Origin: Dipodascopsis uninucleata var. uninucleata
Lineage: Eukaryota; Ascomycota; Lipomycetes; Lipomycetales; Lipomycetaceae
Reading direction: 5' to 3'
Length of the DNA stretch: 64,000 nt
Assembly: GCA_030568195.1 (NCBI GenBank)
Contig: JAJLTO010000003.1
Location: 1,262,501-1,326,500 of the forward strand
The position numbers and the translations under genes were made by a program. Below the pieces are notes generated by a model that was not told the origin of the DNA, did no database searches, and saw only the letters and a list, made by a program, of their open reading frames with translations. Of this stretch, positions 1 through 11,044 are shown piece by piece. How positions within the stretch are numbered: position 1 is the stretch's first letter; the number at the start of each line of letters is the position of its first letter.

Positions 1-1238
1 AAAAGGTTTAGTGCCTCAGCGAGCAGACACGGACATACAAATGCTGCCTGCAATTTAAACAGGATTTGTAGCTTCCGTTAAATATACTCACGCTTAATGC
101 TTGCCCTAAATCTATTAGGTCTCGACTATATAATACTAGCCGATTGTTACTAACGTTCTGCAGACTACTCTCAAGTGATGTGATGTTAGTACTGCCTTCA
201 TTTTCATTACAAACTGTTCTCCTTGTCAGGTCCCATTCAAAACAAGCTGAAGCAGGCTAAAGTGGCCCGGAGCCTGGAGCAAATAATTTCTCTGGTAGAA
301 TGTAGGCTAGCCTGCATGCGTGGAGATGCAGTGCCTAAGCGCTACTGGAAGTCTGTAGTATTTAGCACACCATAATAATTCTAAAAGTATTCAGGATCAG
401 TATGAGACTGCTTTATACAGCGAATCCTAGCGTTCTCCACGATATTACTCATCATGCTGTTTATATGCTTGGTTATCCTCGTATTACGTTTTTCTAAGAA
501 CACCTAGGAGTATTTAATACCTGTGGTACGGTTGCTGACATTAACACACAGCACCCGCGATTATCCATAGAAGTGAATGTTAGGGCTTGAAGTTTAAGCA
601 TTTCAGCGAGCCCTAACTGTGTTCCTTTAGGCTGCAGGGGAACCGTAGTGACGTATTTTAACTTCTCTGTACCTGGTTCTATTCCCAGAATAGTTTAGCA
701 TGTGACCCTTAATCGTTTCGTCTGTACTTTCGCTGCATTTCTCGCTTCTCTTGTTAGTGACCCTCCATCTGCAAGGTTCGAAGTCTATTCGGACCACCCC
801 GTTACTAAAATGCAGTCAATACCATAGATCTCATGTTATTATCTACGATCCTGTGCCCCATTGGGGAAGCAATTCATTTTTCGTAGTCGTAGTAAAAGAA
901 GTGTCTTCGGCAGTGAAATATTCATTTCAGTTGGTCGACCCTGCACTTTTTTTCTCCTCAGCCATCCGCTTATCGGCATTCTTATTCTACTCTTGCCCAA
1001 GTGGTGTTTCGAGTTACGGTATAGCTAAAAGGGGAAGCATATATTGTGCTGGACATAACAGAAGACTAGTTTATACCGTTATATGAAACGCAACTTAATC
1101 CACAGTGCAAAATATCTATATACAAAAAGAAGAGCCTACTATTCAATCGCTGTGCATCTTCGTTCTTATATATATCTACAGGTGGGCTACTCAAAAATCT
1201 CAATTCGCAGACCCTACAGACAACGGTGGTAAGGCGTA
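1..1238. other. No supported gene (left edge)
   Basis: This left-edge stretch holds only short open frames, including one of 111 codons at 751-1086 on the plus strand. That frame has no recognisable domain and no clear splice partners. An undetected 5' exon of the following membrane-protein gene could lie here: AG dinucleotides at 1210 and 1218 could be acceptors, but an in-frame TAA at 1230-1232 lies between them and the ATG at 1239. I see no RNA gene or repeat. Confidence 0.5.
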
Positions 1239-1874
1239 ATGACTTCTCTTCCCTCTGTCCCATTGATTACGGACGATAGTGCTCCTCCAAGCAGCATGAT
1301 TTCTGCTACTTTCATCTCTGAATCAGTGAGCAGTATCGCCCTCGCTACAGATTCGGCTTCGTTGGTAAGCATCGGTACAGCTATGTCCCTTACGTTTACA
1401 TCTGTCAGTTCTCCGACATCCTTCGTTACTTCAGTTGTTATCTCTTCGTCATCAGCTGCATCTAACTTGCTCAGTACATATTCAATTACTGCTACTGATA
1501 GCGCTACGTCTTCTGCAGTTACGCAGGACGAGGGTGGCTTGTACTCTTCTGCCGCAAGTGACAACAAAGGCGTCACTGCAAAGACGCTTATCATTGTTAT
1601 CTGTTCCGTCGTTGGTGCGGCAATTCTCCTGACTCTGGTATTGTTTCTGATGCGAAAGTTCCCTAGAAAGTATCGTGATCTGCCAGGAGATGTTTCTGAA
1701 AAGTCTATCATTCATGGAACTGATAGTACGCTAGAAGTGCCATTGATCGAGGAGCCTAGTTTAGCTGCGGATAGTCGTAGCTATCGCAAGAACAAATCTC
1801 TTCCATCGACACCTAGGGAAAGATTCAGTAGAATGCTTTTTGAACCTACAGTGAGATATCCGTCGAAGATATAG
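1239..1874 (+). CDS. Ser/Thr-rich single-pass membrane protein (Mid2/Wsc-like layout), function unknown
   Basis: The frame encodes 211 residues. Residues 1-110 are extremely rich in Ser, Thr, Ala and Val, typical of O-mannosylated fungal cell-surface stalks. A hydrophobic segment at about 114-136 (TLIIVICSVVGAAILL) is followed by a basic stop-transfer stretch (MRKFPRKYR), giving a roughly 70-residue cytoplasmic tail with Ser-Pro and Thr-Pro sites near SLPSTPRE. The layout resembles wall-stress sensors such as Mid2 and Wsc, but no WSC cysteine domain is present and I recognise no specific family. The ATG at 1239 has no classical signal peptide behind it. An upstream in-frame stop at 1230 supports this start, unless a signal-peptide exon splices in after that stop. 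Likely surface sensor or anchor; this is inference from composition only. Confidence 0.55.
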   Translation: MTSLPSVPLITDDSAPPSSMISATFISESVSSIALATDSASLVSIGTAMSLTFTSVSSPTSFVTSVVISSSSAASNLLSTYSITATDSATSSAVTQDEGGLYSSAASDNKGVTAKTLIIVICSVVGAAILLTLVLFLMRKFPRKYRDLPGDVSEKSIIHGTDSTLEVPLIEEPSLAADSRSYRKNKSLPSTPRERFSRMLFEPTVRYPSKI

Positions 1875-4161
1875 ATTATTCTTTGAAGACGTAATAACTG
1901 AGTTTTGGTGCGCTTCCGTTTCATACTTTTTGGCGTTTACGGTATTTTTATTTTAACAGAAGCTCGACATTGTCATATGCATCAATTTCTGTCGTAGCTT
2001 GCAAAATGTGCATATTTTTGCATTTAAAAATACTATAGGAATGTATATTACTACTACAAAGATTGTTGTTGCTTTATTTTTCGTATGACGGGCATACGGT
2101 GAGAGTAATTTTGCTTTCGTTTACGATGCTCTCTTCTGACTTATTACATTTTATTACATTCAATACACGGGAAAGTTATATTTAGCTTTCTTTTCGATTA
2201 GCAGTTCTTAATATTTTCTATTGATGGTCTGTACGTTTTTAATGTCTTCTATTTAATTGTGATGTGAATATTTTGTGATAATCTATTTTGTTTTTATTGG
2301 CTATATGGAATACCTCAATATTGAGATAATTTATGGTATAATATTTATGATCATTTCGCCTCTTAATCAAGTTAATAGTGCTACCAAATTCCTTTGTTCA
2401 CCTCTTGCCATGGAGGAGACTCTGGAGTGAACTGGCTTGGTGGTACGCTGCATAGAAGTTTTAATATAACTACATAAAGCTTTAGAACATGATTCAGGGT
2501 CTACTGAAAGAAACCTTACATATTTCCCTGTTATATACAGTTGCACGGCCCAATACCAAGCATTAATTGTTCGGATTTATCTAATATAACAGTTGACCCT
2601 GTTATTATGTATGCTACTATTCAAATTACGAATTACTTTATTAAAAAGACTGGTGACCACCAAATCTGCCAACCCTGTAATTAGAACTTTTGACTCGATA
2701 AGCGAAAATTGCATAATCTAATGTGCAATATCATGACCCCTTCTTAAGCTGGTAAACATTCGGATAATAGTATTGAACAGGCTATGGAATATATTATATG
2801 TCTCTAGATTACTTGCTTACTGTTTGCTGCCAGTTACAGATTTCTAAATAGAAGGTTATCCCTTTCCGGCTAATTTGGTCTAGCTCAAGATTCGAGTGCC
2901 TTACATCCGAGAGAGCTGTGCTTTAAAGTGGGATGGAATTTGAGTCTATTCTCCGCACCACGCAGCGAGTAGGTTGGCTTCGCGGCAGATGCATATAAAC
3001 CTCTGATGGTCCTGCAGTCATAGTCAATGAAGCTGTCAAAATGATAGTCTGGCTCGTAAATAGGCTCTCTTAATTAGACAATACATTGATCTTGCCATAA
3101 ATATCTTTCTCAACCTCAATAAATGCAGCTGTCCATGACCGCTAGTTAAGTATAATGAACTGATATCCGTATATCCAACTTTTGTTATGTGTGTGCTGGT
3201 AAAGATCTATTGCCTGAACCAATCTGTTCTTACTTAAAGTGTAGTTGTTAGCACTCTCTAGAAACATTGGAAAGTCTACTTATTTTATTTAAACTGTGAT
3301 TACTGTAATCGACTTTAGTTGGTTTTCACTTTTCTATATTCTTCGAAGTATGTAAATATTTCATAATTTATTATGCAATGGCGTATCCTACAGTGAGATG
3401 TGCGGACTGTATTAAGCGTTCCTGAGTATTTATAGACCACAACCTATTATTCAGTTTTGAAATCGTCACTCAGACTCTCTGAAATAGGGATATCAAAGCA
3501 CATTACGTCCTCACTCGTTTACTATGAGATAGAGTTGTGATTTGATCAGTAACTTTAAGTGAGAGTGAAACAAAGACCAAACTGGTCACTCCTATATGCA
3601 CTGATCAGAAGATAGACCAGCAAGCAAACAAGATCCAGTAGCACTGTATAAATAGCATGCAGAGAACGATAAAAGAAGTACAATTTTACCGGATTCAGGA
3701 GGCTGTAATCCTGAAAATTGAAATCAGAACGAAAAGAAGGCGGGATATCGGTTCTTGGCCATCCTTTATATTCCAAATGAACAGAAAAATGACTGTTGCT
3801 AAACACTGAAATACATTACAAAATACTAAGTGGCTTCATTGAAATTATACAACTTAAATTGGATACAAAAGTTACGAATGTTGTAAAAAAAAGATATAAA
3901 TAAAAAAAAAATCAAACGCCCACCATCCAGCTCGCGACAGATAAAGAAGTTACTTGGAAAGCCATACACTAAATTTCATAGTGCTTAACTACTTCCCAAG
4001 TACTCTTGCTCAAATATATAATTTTAAACAAAACATGAAAGTTAAAAGAAAGACCAAAATATGCTGTGTTACAGAGTATCAACTAAAATTTCATCTCTTT
4101 TGTTAGATACGTTCCATAGTAGTTACCCATCGTTTCATGGCCATGTATATTACCACAGCAC
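1875..4161. other. Intergenic, no gene seen
   Basis: About 2.3 kb without a supportable gene. It is AT-rich, with T-rich tracts just after the membrane-protein gene (probable 3' UTR) and A-rich runs near 3890-3910. The 83-codon minus-strand frame at 3555-3806 has no recognisable motif and is probably chance. The right end should be the 3' flank of the minus-strand gene ending at 4162. Confidence 0.5.
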
Positions 4162-5657
4162 TTACGGCGAGTGTTGTCGTTTCATATCCAAGATACGTTG
4201 TCGCTGACGCTCACGATCCAGTAGAGCTTCGCGTTGACTATCGTCATAAGTCGGCAACTCTTCTTCTGGTACTTGGTCATCTGAGGACTGTATCTGTACT
4301 TGAATTTCTGGTGACAGTACTTGTGGGCAATCGACCACAGGAGTGTCTTGACTGCTTCCAACATCAATCGCGTAAGACGGAGGTTCGTTTGGAATAGCAC
4401 CAGAAGATACATCAATCGCAACTTCTACATCAGATGACTGTCTTTGATTCATAGATTGCTCGACCTGTGACTGCCCGTGGCTTGAAGTAGACAAATGAAC
4501 TATTCCATCAGCTACAACAGTTCCCTGAGAATCATTATCAGTCGTAGTCGAACTATTCAAATCAACTAACTGTTCCAAATCAGCCACCTCGTCCCCATAA
4601 TGCGATCGCATAGTAGGAAAGCCACATGTGGAGGCATTATATTCCGACTGTTCATTATCCTTAGAACTTGCTCGCGGCCAATATCTTATCAAGAAATCTA
4701 TGCTCACAAATCGTATACTCCAAAAGAGAAATGGATATATCCCTTTAAGTAGCAAGATTTCAGCACCAGGACCTAAAACCCAGGACCATCCTAGTAGACC
4801 TTTAACAACAGCTTCTGAGGTTTCTGATGAAGCACTAACTATCAGAAGGACAAATAGTCTAGCAACAGTGAACGCAACTGTAAGGAAAAGAGTTTGTAAA
4901 GCGAAGATTGTAAATTTTACTGGATGTCCGTATGCACCACTCTGAAGACCGAATTTGAGTTCATCCTCGTACAAGCGAGTTGACTTTCTTCCTAGAAAAA
5001 CATATCTTGAAAAACGAAATAGCAACTTATATGTAAGATATATGACAGGGATGCCAATTACTGTTTCAAAAAAATATATCACTAAGGATATGCGACATCC
5101 CATGTGTTTACCGACGCTCATCTCCAAAGTAGCACCACCCGCCAAGTGAGCGATAAATCCCGAGATAACAGCAGAAACTATCTGACGATTAAAATCCAAT
5201 ATCCTAAACAGAATTATTAGTAAAACACTTATATTATGCATCAATCACGAACAATTCGTACTTACCAAGGACCGATTGGTCGTCTTGGTCTTTCCATCTT
5301 GCGCACCACAAAGAGCAAAATCACTGCACCGATAAAAGCCACGAGGGGAAGATATCGAGCGAACTCAGCATGATGCATATAGAAGATACATTTAGGTATT
5401 TCATCTGTCGTACCAGGAGGACCGAAAAACGGGCGTCTACCAAAAGACTCGGGAGTATTTGGGGGCCCATGAGGGCCTGTGTGGCCTGGGCGACCTGGTG
5501 CATCCGGATGAGCAGACATACCACCTGCGTGACCATTGGGGTTATTCCAGCCTTCTGTTGCAAAAGGGTCCGATGCAGATTCTGGCCTATGATGACCGTA
5601 GTACATATTGCGGTGAGGAGGCATTTCTATTTGACTCTGAGGACCAAAATGCTGCAT
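4162..5657 (-). CDS. STIMATE/YPL162C-like multipass membrane protein with PY motifs
   Basis: Two exons, complement(join(4162..5203,5266..5657)); the 62-nt intron has a GTAAGT donor and a TACTAAT branch, and the phase closes a Trp codon (RPIGPW-ILDF). The product is 477 residues. It has a Pro/His/Gly-rich cytosolic N-terminus, a membrane segment at about 102-118 (YLPLVAFIGAVILLFVV), then several further segments. The second exon carries the family hallmark (CRISLVIYFFETVIGIPVIY) of the STIMATE family, which includes human TMEM110 at ER-plasma membrane contacts and yeast vacuolar YPL162C. An acidic cytosolic tail of about 170 residues holds PPSY (405-408) and LPTY (447-450), typical ligands for WW domains of Rsp5/Nedd4 ligases. 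Role inferred: membrane-contact or vacuolar membrane protein, probably itself ubiquitinated or a ligase adaptor. Confidence 0.85.
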
Positions 5658-6258
5658 TTATATATCTCTAGCGTATATATGCATACAGTAAATGTATGTA
5701 CTAAAGAGAAAATGTGGGCCTTAGCTGCTGCAACGACGAACTTCTCTTGTCTACTGCTCTCAAAGAATCGATGTGATTTCTACACCTCAGACTTGCCGCA
5801 AAGCAGTCGTATATTCTAATCTTTTCCGACAATATATCTCTATACCACCTATAAAATCTATAGTTAAGTACCTGGTGTGGTCTAAAAAAAGTGACCCCTC
5901 CTTTATTTCGCTCACAATATTCTAGATGTCAAAAAAAAACCTCACACCCTTACGGAAATTTTTGCTGCTATAGCTTCGCCTCTTTCTAAGAAGGTGGAAC
6001 GCGTGTCCAGTTTCCTTGTATTAGGGTTCCTGTTATATGCTGTTAATAAGATTTTGCTTTCGGGTAATTGAATTTGTAGGCATAGGGTTATGGCAACAGA
6101 GAATAGTTACTACTGTAATAGTTAGATAGCAATGGTTGAGAATTTGGGTTTAAGAGCTATATACAACTGTCAATAGGCCCATGGGCCATGAACTACTGCA
6201 GAATACTAGATATAGTAGAAGAGAAAAGAAGTACCACAACTTCTACTATTAATCGAAT
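5658..6258. other. Intergenic between two minus-strand genes
   Basis: About 600 bases holding the presumed promoter of the STIMATE-like gene and the 3' flank of the RCC1-repeat gene. One ACGCGT hexamer lies at 5999-6004. No gene or RNA is recognisable. Confidence 0.5.
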
Positions 6259-8163
6259 TTAAACAGTCTTCCAGTAAATGGCAGAATTATGACCTCCACA
6301 TACAATAGTGGCTTCCATAGAGCTGCCTTTAGAAGATTTGATCAAAGGTAAATGTTGCTTTTCTACAAACGAAACTGCTTGTTCATCATTCACCTGCTTT
6401 ATTTGTGGGAAAGGAGATGCGTTACCTGATTCTATAAATGCTTCAAGGGACGATGGTCGTGCAAGACTGTTACGCTTTCCGTTTCCAAGTTGAGAATACT
6501 CGTTGCCGCCCCAGATCAAAAGCTCTCTTTGGCCATTAGAGTTGTTCGGTATGGCATTGTCCAGAACCGCAGCTACATGCTTCTGACCGACGCTGATATA
6601 AAGGAGAGGAATCTGGCGCAAGCCCCTTATCTTTTCATCGTATTCATTGATTCCACTAAGAGATTTGATGTGCCGCGGAGTTCCCTGCATGTGAAGGAAC
6701 CTTCCTGTACCATGCTGCCCGGAAAGGCCATTTCCACTGACCCATACGTCAATATCGCCCGTAGATTTCACACTAGTCATAAAGTAAGTAGAATCTCCAC
6801 CTGCAGCGATAAGGCTGCAGAAAACATCATCAGTGGCCTTGTCCTTGTAGAGCCGATCTAGAGGAATGAAAGTTGGAATAGGAATAAAAGCATTCTCGAG
6901 AGTAAAATCGATACCAAGTTGTCCGTGGGAGTTCGATCCAAAACTCCAGACACGACCGCTGCTATCTCGTACAATAGAGTGGGCTCTACCAGCAGCAATC
7001 TGTACAATGTTGATTCCTCTCAAAGTAGCGATTTCATGTACCTTCTCAGCGTCGATCAACGGTGTATCTCCAACGTGATAGTCCTGAGGAGCCAATATTG
7101 GAATCCCTAACTGACCTTCAGTGGAATTAACGCCATTCTTACCAGTAATACTAGTAAATACCCGACCCTTACTGGTAAGAATGATCATGTGGTATTCGCC
7201 TGTAGCGATTTCCTTAATGGTCTCGGATCGATCAAGAGGAACTTTTAATACTTTGAAATTAATTCTATTATTGAGAACATTAAACATTGACGAATACCAG
7301 CTACGAGAAGAAGCTGGCTGTTCGTGGATGGCCTGCTCTTTTTTGGATACAGGAATAGAATATATCGCGTCACCTTTCTTGGTCAAACAGTATATTCTGT
7401 CATTGCTGATTTTTATATTACTGAAGTCTTTGCCGGAAACTACGAGCTCAGGCTGCTTGCATTCTTCATCATAGGAATCGCCCCATAAAAAGAGATCACC
7501 CTTGGAATTCAGAGCGGCTAGATTAAATATTCTGTTAATATTGTCTATCTGACGCTTACAGTATATAGATCATACGTACCTCCAACGTCATCGCTGATAG
7601 CTAAGTCTCGTAAAGCAACTCCATTAAAATATGACAACAGCCTAGGGGTTCTAATTATCTTTTGGTCATATCCAGGACCAATAGAATGCTTTTCGTTATA
7701 TCCCCAAGTATATACTATGCGCATGTTAATTAATTAATCTCACAGGTTCGTTATATTTAAGCAGCGAGTTCTCATAGGTACTACACTTACCACCGATATT
7801 GTTCTGTTTTTTCTCTGCCTGCAACTGATCAGTAAGTCCTACTAGTGCCATTGTCAAACCAGTAACAGAAATCAATATTCCTGTCCTGATAGAATTTCCA
7901 TTGTTGACTGCTCTGTTGGCATGAAATTTCCGATTCCAACGTTGGAAGTTACCTGGATTCCATTGCTGCTTGAAGCGTAGTGTACCGCGCCTAAGTCCAG
8001 TATTAATTTCCCTACTCGCCTGATTTAGTCCTCTGCTATATTTATATATATTCATCTTGCACGAAAGATTAGGACTATAGCATACAGTCAACGATAAAAA
8101 AGATCCGTTGCTACTAAACTTTGACCTGGTGTGTAAAATTTTATTTGGTCGAGGAAGTCGCAA
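6259..8163 (-). CDS. RCC1-repeat mitochondrial protein (Fmp25/RCC1L-like)
   Basis: Three exons, complement(join(6259..7517,7580..7714,7791..8163)), with introns of 62 and 76 nt. The product is 588 residues from 8163, or 552 from the internal Met at 8055, which begins a more typical presequence (MNIYKYSRGLNQASREINTG). The N-terminus is basic and followed by a membrane segment (GILISVTGLTMALVGL). Beyond it run RCC1 beta-propeller repeats, with blades such as VYTWGYNE, GDLFLWGDS, RVWSFGSNSHGQLG and LLIWGGNEYSQLG. A membrane-anchored RCC1 propeller with a mitochondrial presequence matches yeast Fmp25 (583 residues; complex III assembly) and human RCC1L. The splice at the second exon restores the G-V-Y-T-W-G blade start, supporting the model. 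It is divergent from BUD20, with 118 bp between ATGs if the 8163 start is used. Confidence 0.85.
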
Positions 8164-8281
8164 TTAGTTTATGAAAAGTCGTTTCTCCCAGCGCAAGATA
8201 TACAATACAGCAAAGAATTTTACGTCTACTTTTTCAGCTCTCAACTATTTCATATTTGTAGAGATTGCGGAACTTTATATC

Positions 8282-8815
8282 ATGGGCTCCATAAGAAGAT
8301 CAAAAACTAAAAGAAGGACTCGGTAAGTAGAGAGCATATAAAGTAATAGCTTAAACGAAGTGCGATTTTAGCGTAACCAGTACTAACACAACTATTTAGT
8401 GATCTTGATCAAGTTCACGAAGATCTATCATCCGAAGCAAGCGTGCAAAAGCTCTCGAGCCAACCCTTAGATGAGTCAAAGCCGGGCCTAGGGCAGTATT
8501 ATTGTATTGAGTGTGCGAAATATTTTGAGACAGAATTCGCTCAAACGATGCATAGACGAGGGAAAAACCATAAGCGGAGGTAAGTGAAAGTGCAATAAAT
8601 CGAATTAGACGGGTACAAACTGGGCTACTTAAGATTTGCAATAGTAGATTTAACCAAGACAATTTTATAGAGTACGACTTCTGAAAGAGATTCCGTATAC
8701 ACAAGCGGAGGCAGATGCCGCTTCAGGTCTTGGTGTTGAGAAGTATGCAAAGTTTGTGGAGCGATACGAGACGAATAAGCGAAATCAAAACGAATCAAAA
8801 ATGGCTGTTGAGTAA
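8282..8815 (+). CDS. BUD20: Bud20/ZNF593-like C2H2 pre-60S export factor
   Basis: Three exons, join(8282..8322,8400..8579,8671..8815), encoding 121 residues; the gene is split too finely to show as one open frame. Intron 1 has a perfect TACTAAC branch before TTTAG. The first exon gives a basic N-terminus (MGSIRRSKTKRRTR). The second holds one zinc finger of the JAZ/U1 type, YYCIECAKYF with Cys-X2-Cys, X12, His-X5-His (HRRGKNH). The third gives the family C-terminal motif (LLKEIPYTQAEADAASGLG). Bud20 rides pre-60S ribosomes from nucleus to cytoplasm; human ZNF593 is the orthologue. Length and motif order match the family well. A close divergent neighbour, the RCC1-repeat gene, probably shares its promoter. 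Confidence 0.92.
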
Positions 8816-8982
8816 AGATACAAGTGTAGGATATTACTGATATGTGTCAGAGAGAATTGTTTATTACAAGTACCGAGAACTTATACTATTTAGACAAATC
8901 TACTATTATAACGATATGTACAAGGTGTATGCTGAGAGCAAAATTGTTTAATGCTACTATCAGAAGGCAAATAATTTACTTC

Positions 8983-10005
8983 TTAAACAGATACCTCCTG
9001 GAATTTATAATGTCCTGTTTGCTCGGAGTGTGACTGTGCCTCTATTTCTCCATGAAGAACCAAGCCACATTGGTCGCATCTTATCGAAAAACGAGCAGTG
9101 TCAGTAAAGTAATGTCGGTCTTTCAAAATTTTCAGTAGATCCTGAGATGCGGCCAGAACGTGTTGACCGCTATCGTTATTGTCAAATACTGTTTGATCAA
9201 AATCATGCATGCCATCAACACCGGCCGGTGCCAATGCAACAGCATCGTAGTGAATTCCACTGTAAATAACTATAATGAACGTTGGCCTGCCCGGATTGAA
9301 TTGATCCGTTCGTCCTGTAGCAACATCCATAGAACATATAGTGATATCAAAGTGGTTGGCAAGAATAGCCATTTCTATCGCACCTCCCCAGGAGGTTGGT
9401 TTCACAATCCACTCACAATATTCATTTGCAGGTCTACCCAAAACGGCATCTGAATACTCTTCAGGATTGTCTATTATAGCAGATGCAACCAGAGATCTCA
9501 ATTCATGCATTGTGTCCAGATTACGCAGAAGAGCGTATCCGATCGCTCTAAACAGACATGAGTTGTCATCTTCCATCACACGTAAAACAACCACATTGTC
9601 AGGACCAAGTCGTACTTCTGGCGGCCCTTTTTTATCGTCAGGCTCTCTTCTAGGAGTTACAGTACTTGTATTGATTCCCGATATAAGATGCTTGATCTCA
9701 TCAGGTAGCGCGGCTGATTCAGTTTGGCTACTACCTTGTACGCCCTCATTGCTACTAGCCACATCACCGCTAGTAGTCGTCACCGTTATCTGATCGCCAT
9801 TCAGGATGCCTACTTCCTTTAATAGCATCATGCTGTTACTTAAGTCGACTATTTTTGGCGGAAATCCAGTTCGACATTCAAAAGAACTTGCATCACTAAT
9901 CTCGGGGATCTTCAGTAAACTCGCTATTAAATTCTCCACCGTCGCATCATCAGGTAGAGTCAGAATCTCGCTAGATGAAGAGGGAAGTTTAGCTCTCAAA
10001 CGCAT
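8983..10005 (-). CDS. OTU1: OTU-family deubiquitinase (Otu1/YOD1)
   Basis: Single exon, 340 residues. Residues 1-80 form a UBX-like ubiquitin-fold domain (starting MRLRAKLPSSSSEILTLPDD). The OTU protease domain covers about 135-265, with catalytic Asp147 and Cys150 (EDDNSCLFRAIG), the WGGAIEMAILA substrate-loop motif, and catalytic His252 (SGIHYDAV). A C-terminal C2H2 finger uses Cys310, Cys313, His327 and His332. This is exactly the domain order of yeast Otu1 and human YOD1, which trim ubiquitin chains from clients of the Cdc48/p97 segregase, including ER-associated degradation substrates. All key residues are intact, so the enzyme should be active. It is slightly longer than S. cerevisiae Otu1 (301 residues) through a linker at about 85-125. 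Confidence 0.96.
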   Translation of the reverse strand: MRLRAKLPSSSSEILTLPDDATVENLIASLLKIPEISDASSFECRTGFPPKIVDLSNSMMLLKEVGILNGDQITVTTTSGDVASSNEGVQGSSQTESAALPDEIKHLISGINTSTVTPRREPDDKKGPPEVRLGPDNVVVLRVMEDDNSCLFRAIGYALLRNLDTMHELRSLVASAIIDNPEEYSDAVLGRPANEYCEWIVKPTSWGGAIEMAILANHFDITICSMDVATGRTDQFNPGRPTFIIVIYSGIHYDAVALAPAGVDGMHDFDQTVFDNNDSGQHVLAASQDLLKILKDRHYFTDTARFSIRCDQCGLVLHGEIEAQSHSEQTGHYKFQEVSV

Positions 10006-11044
10006 ATTTAAATCTCAATAATCCTAATAATATGAATAGCTCTCTTTAAGCTATAACTGTAATACTGTCCTAAACGCTAGAAGTGCTATTGATGAGATTA
10101 ACTCTCAAAATATGTGGATTATCACGTGGTATGTGGTGTTGGCATTAAACTGAGAAACTGATTTAGTTCAAGGTCTCGCATTCAAGCACTTCTAGTCGCT
10201 CGCGGTGCGGGCAAGAGATTTTTTAGGACAAATAAATGTCTGATATATGCGGAAACATCATTACTACTAAGCATTTAGCATAATATTTTCTCTTACGTAC
10301 TGTAAATCGGAATAGCCTGCGAAATAACAGTGCGTCAACAACGTTCCAGGAACACGTTCAGTAGTAAATGCAAAACTGTTGTATACATAAGCCTTTGCTC
10401 AGTGGAAGTCATGTGCGCAAAAGCGTAGAAGTAGTAGCATTTTTTTCTTTAAATAACTACCATCACTTCAGACAAGGAAGTGACTATCCTAATCCTGCAT
10501 ACGCCGAATTGGAGTGAACTGCTGTTGATCTCAGCTAGTATCCAACAAGGTCTAGGTAGAAAAAGCTTTTTATCAGTAAGTGTGCTGACCATAGTAGAGG
10601 TTTGCTGTTGATATTATTGGTTGTGTGAGAAGAGTTACAAAAAGTTCCTTCTGCCTCGAAATACCAACTTTGGGGAAAGATCATGGGTATCCACAAGATG
10701 AATCCTGTGAATCTTTTAATAAATCCGCTATATCAGAAAGAGAACTTTCATGTATGCTTGGTCTATTTCTCCATGGAAATGCTGAATTGCTGGTGCCTCA
10801 TTTGGAAGGACTACAGTTTCTATAGTAGTGAAGAGAGAGGAACGTGTCATTTTCTATGCATCTTACTGATACGTCTTGTACATTTTGCTAGATAGATTCT
10901 TTAGGAAGAGCGGTTTACAGTTGATAATTCTCAAAAGGGAATAAAATACTTTGTTTCAAAGCTGTTTTTTTTGCGAAATAGCTATTTGGAAAGGTTTATT
11001 TATCTAGAATAATTTTACAGGAAGTATAGATTGGATTATATACA
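10006..11044. other. Divergent intergenic region OTU1 / eIF2A
   Basis: About 1 kb between two divergent genes, presumably both promoters. The short frames at 10625-10895 have no recognisable content. There is no RNA gene or repeat that I can support. Confidence 0.5.

Noticed and set aside
751-1086. 111-codon plus-strand frame as a Cys-containing secreted protein or WSC-domain exon
   Set aside because: Lacks the WSC cysteine pattern and a signal peptide, and no in-phase join to the downstream gene works.
9160-9793. 97- and 150-codon plus-strand frames opposite OTU1
   Set aside because: Antisense shadows of the intact OTU1 gene, with no independent motif.
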